From Bacillota bacterium (GTDB taxonomy: Bacteria > Bacillota > UBA4882 > UBA8346), in contig JAEYRX010000041.1 in assembly GCA_023435225.1 (NCBI GenBank), positions 98,934 to 162,933 of the forward strand: a DNA stretch of 64,000 nt. The letters are read 5' to 3'. The position numbers and the translations under genes are program-made. Below are positions 62,379 through 64,000 of this stretch, in pieces. Under the pieces are notes generated by a model. The model was given only the letters and a program-made list of their open reading frames with translations, searched no databases and was not told where the DNA came from. The stretch's first letter is position 1, and each line of letters opens with the position of its first letter.

Positions 62379-63467
62379 ATGGGCGAGCGAGTTTTTAATT
62401 TTTTTCCCGGACCGGCGACACTTCCATTAAGCGTGTTACAGGAAGCGCAACAAGAGTTGGTAAATTATAAGAATACCGGTATGTCACTTTTGGAGATGAG
62501 CCATCGCGGTAAAGATTATGAGGAAGTTCATAACGAAACCGAGAATTTATTGAAGGAATTATTGAAAGTTCCCAGTGATTACCGGGTGTTGTTTATGGGG
62601 GGCGGCGCCAGTACGCAGTTTGCTTTAATCCCGATGAATTTCTTAGCGCCGGGGCAAGAAGCCGATTATATTATCTCCGGTAGTTTTGCGGAAAAAGCTT
62701 ATGAAGAAGCGGCCCGGATTGGAAAGGTGAATATCGCCGCCAGTACCAAAGGCACTAATTTTGATCGTGTTCCAGCGGATAATGAGATTAAACTTAGTTC
62801 GGCTCCGGCTTATGTGCATCTTACTTCCAATAATACGATTTATGGGTCTCAATGGCAAAAGTTTCCGGATCTAAAAGAGACTACCTTAGTCGCTGATATG
62901 TCTAGTGATATCTTGTCGCGGGAGTTTGATGCTACGCAGTTCGGATTAATTTATGCGGGGGCTCAAAAGAATTTGGGTCCGGCCGGGGTTACGGTTGTCT
63001 TAATCAACCCGGCAATGCTCGCTAAAGCTAATCAAAATCTGCCGGTAATCTTCCAATATGGAACATATGCCAAGAACAATTCTTTATATAATACTCCGCC
63101 GGCATTTGCCGTTTACATCGTAAACTTAGTCCTGAAATGGATAAAAAACAGCGGCGGTTTAAAGGCTATGGAAGAACGGAACAAAGAGAAAGCCGGTTAT
63201 ATCTATAACGCTATTGATAACAGCGGCGGATTTTATAAAGGCCATGCTCAAAAAGAAAGCCGGTCACTGATGAATGTGACTTTCCGGCTTCCCAATGAGG
63301 AGTTGGAAGCGACTTTTGCCGGTGAGGCTAAGAAAGCCGGTTTGGTTGGACTGAAAGGTCACCGTTCGGTTGGCGGTATGAGAGCTTCAATCTATAATGC
63401 GATGCCGATCGAGGGTTGTAAAACATTGGCGGAGTTTATGAAGGAGTTTCAGAAGAAGAACGGGTGA
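62379..63467 (+). CDS. serC: phosphoserine aminotransferase
   Basis: A class V aminotransferase of 362 residues that converts 3-phosphohydroxypyruvate to phosphoserine in serine synthesis. FNFFPGPATLP at the N-terminus, MEMSHRGK-like LLEMSHRGKDY, FMGGGASTQF, and YAGAQKNLGPAG with the PLP-Lys are all typical. ATG 62379 follows GGAGGAGG. A terminator comes 85 bases after the stop, so serA, often the next gene, is not in the same transcript. Confidence 0.96.
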   Translation: MGERVFNFFPGPATLPLSVLQEAQQELVNYKNTGMSLLEMSHRGKDYEEVHNETENLLKELLKVPSDYRVLFMGGGASTQFALIPMNFLAPGQEADYIISGSFAEKAYEEAARIGKVNIAASTKGTNFDRVPADNEIKLSSAPAYVHLTSNNTIYGSQWQKFPDLKETTLVADMSSDILSREFDATQFGLIYAGAQKNLGPAGVTVVLINPAMLAKANQNLPVIFQYGTYAKNNSLYNTPPAFAVYIVNLVLKWIKNSGGLKAMEERNKEKAGYIYNAIDNSGGFYKGHAQKESRSLMNVTFRLPNEELEATFAGEAKKAGLVGLKGHRSVGGMRASIYNAMPIEGCKTLAEFMKEFQKKNG

Positions 63468-63552
63468 GGAATAGGCATTAGGCAACGTGCAATAGGCATT
63501 AGAAAATAGGTTTAGGGCTGGATTTGATTGGGATTATTCAGAAATATTAGGA

Positions 63553-63577
63553 AGGGGGCAGCGATGCCCTCTTTTTT
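63553..63577 (+). terminator. intrinsic terminator of serC
   Basis: AGGGGGCA-GCGA-TGCCCTC followed by TTTTTT. Confidence 0.85.
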
Positions 63578-63599
63578 GCTTCTAATTCGAGAAATTTAT

Positions 63600-63838
63600 T
63601 CATCGCCCAGATTCACCGCCCAGAGCAGAGGAAGAACTGAAAGCTAATTCAAAATCTCTGGGCTGAAGTAAAAAACAATCTCAATCCCATAAATGGGCTG
63701 GGAGGTGTTTTGGGGTGAAAATCAAACCGAGCCCCAACGGGGGTTGAGACGGTGTTAAAGACGACAGCCCAGGGGTTTTGAGAGAACGGGAATAATTAAC
63801 TGCTGCCCTGGGCGATGAAAGAGCGAATGATGATTCAA
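63600..63838. ncRNA. structured repeat unit 1, possible non-coding RNA
   Basis: An 11-bp perfect outer helix (TCATCGCCCAG 63600-63610 with CTGGGCGATGA 63808-63818) encloses further pairs: GCCCAGAG/CTCTGGGC (63618-63625/63656-63663), TCTCAATCC with GGGTTGAGA (63679-63687/63741-63749), and GCCCAGGG/CCCTGGGC (63767-63774/63806-63813). CTGGGCTG (63658) can alternatively pair with CAGCCCAG (63765). There is no long reading frame, and the GC content is higher than in neighbouring DNA. A second copy starts 222 bases later. No known RNA family is recognised; strand is undetermined. Confidence 0.55.
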
Positions 63839-64000
63839 CGCCCAGAGCAGGAGATTAACTGAAAGCTAATTCAAAACCTCTGGGCTGAAGTAAAAAAACA
63901 ATCTCAACCCCATAAATGGGCTGGGAGGTGTTTTGGGCTAAAAATAAAACCCAGCCCCAACGGGGGTTGAGACGGTGTTAAAGACGACAGCCCAGGGGTT
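63839..64000. ncRNA. structured repeat unit 2, cut by the window edge
   Basis: It repeats unit 1 from CGCCCAGAG onward with roughly nine in ten bases identical by eye. Changes fall mostly in loops or keep pairing: TCTCAATCC becomes TCTCAACCC, turning a T-G pair into C-G opposite GGGTTGAGA, and GGGCTGGG now finds a perfect CCCAGCCC partner. The unit continues past the window. Confidence 0.55.

Noticed and set aside
63600..64000. Identification of the tandem repeat as RNase P, tmRNA, SRP RNA or 6S RNA
   Set aside because: The universally conserved segments of those RNAs are absent, and none of them occurs as tandem copies.

Overview
The window reads as the chromosome of a low-GC Bacillota (Firmicutes) bacterium. 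The signs are AT-rich intergenic DNA, strong AGGAGG-type ribosome binding sites, a tyrosine T-box leader, a cyclic-di-AMP riboswitch, and Bacillus/Clostridium-type families (YesM/YesN two-component system, RsfA-like Myb protein, YtpB-like terpene synthase). Several genes suggest a cell with an outer membrane: a secreted beta-rich protein ending in Phe, an alpha-2-macroglobulin gene followed by pbpC, and a long Tsp/Prc-type protease. A diderm Firmicute is therefore the best guess. I cannot name the genus.

Layout. 1-3.7 kb: start of a class A PBP, murI, an aminotransferase, tRNA-Leu(CAG) and a lytic transglycosylase. 3.9-7.4 kb: a lone starch-binding module, small unknown genes and a short alpha-glucan phosphorylase. 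7.4-13.3 kb: an island of nested palindromes, a MATE exporter, a putative outer-membrane protein, pgi and a CPBP protease. 13.4-16.0 kb: an amino-acid ABC importer whose permease carries a PEGA domain. 16.2-18.4 kb: a long-chain polyprenyl diphosphate synthase facing a YtpB-like (C35 terpene) synthase. 18.6-27 kb: T-box/tyrS, a Nudix hydrolase, a glycosyltransferase-like protein, rhomboid, GGDEF and a B12-type radical SAM protein. 27.4-35.3 kb: alpha-2-macroglobulin and PBP1C. 35.5-40 kb: a dapB-like gene behind a c-di-AMP riboswitch, an atypical NRAMP transporter, a 51-residue zinc ribbon, a LysM/L,D-transpeptidase and an ArsC/Spx-like protein. 40.2-41.5 kb: an intact IS4-family element. 41.6-50.7 kb: nitroreductase, UPF0316, Myb-like regulator, PspC, cysK, Smr, HD-GYP and Prc. 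51.1-60.4 kb: an arabinoside uptake and degradation locus (sensor kinase, regulator, two solute-binding proteins, two permeases, GH51). 60.5-63.5 kb: a ThDP enzyme and serC. 63.6-64 kb: a tandem, strongly structured repeat running off the window.

How the genes fit together. Cell-envelope work dominates: PBP, murI, lytic transglycosylase, A2M/PBP1C, dapB, L,D-transpeptidase and Prc. Sugar metabolism comes second: glycogen phosphorolysis, pgi and arabinoside import. The arabinoside locus looks self-contained, with sensing (YesM/YesN plus a co-transcribed binding protein), uptake and hydrolysis; it has no ATPase gene and presumably borrows a shared MsmX-type one.

Intergenic DNA is unusually full of palindromes. 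There are five copies of a 98-bp MITE flanked by YTAR target duplications (IS5-like), a two-copy 116-bp palindrome placed upstream of regulatory genes, a repeat with conserved ends and variable interior, and many hairpins built from inverted arrays of 6-8-nt units. The least explained items are the 222-bp-period structured repeat at the right edge, the c-di-AMP riboswitch leading into a nine-codon ORF, and the nested palindrome island at 7.6-8.0 kb.
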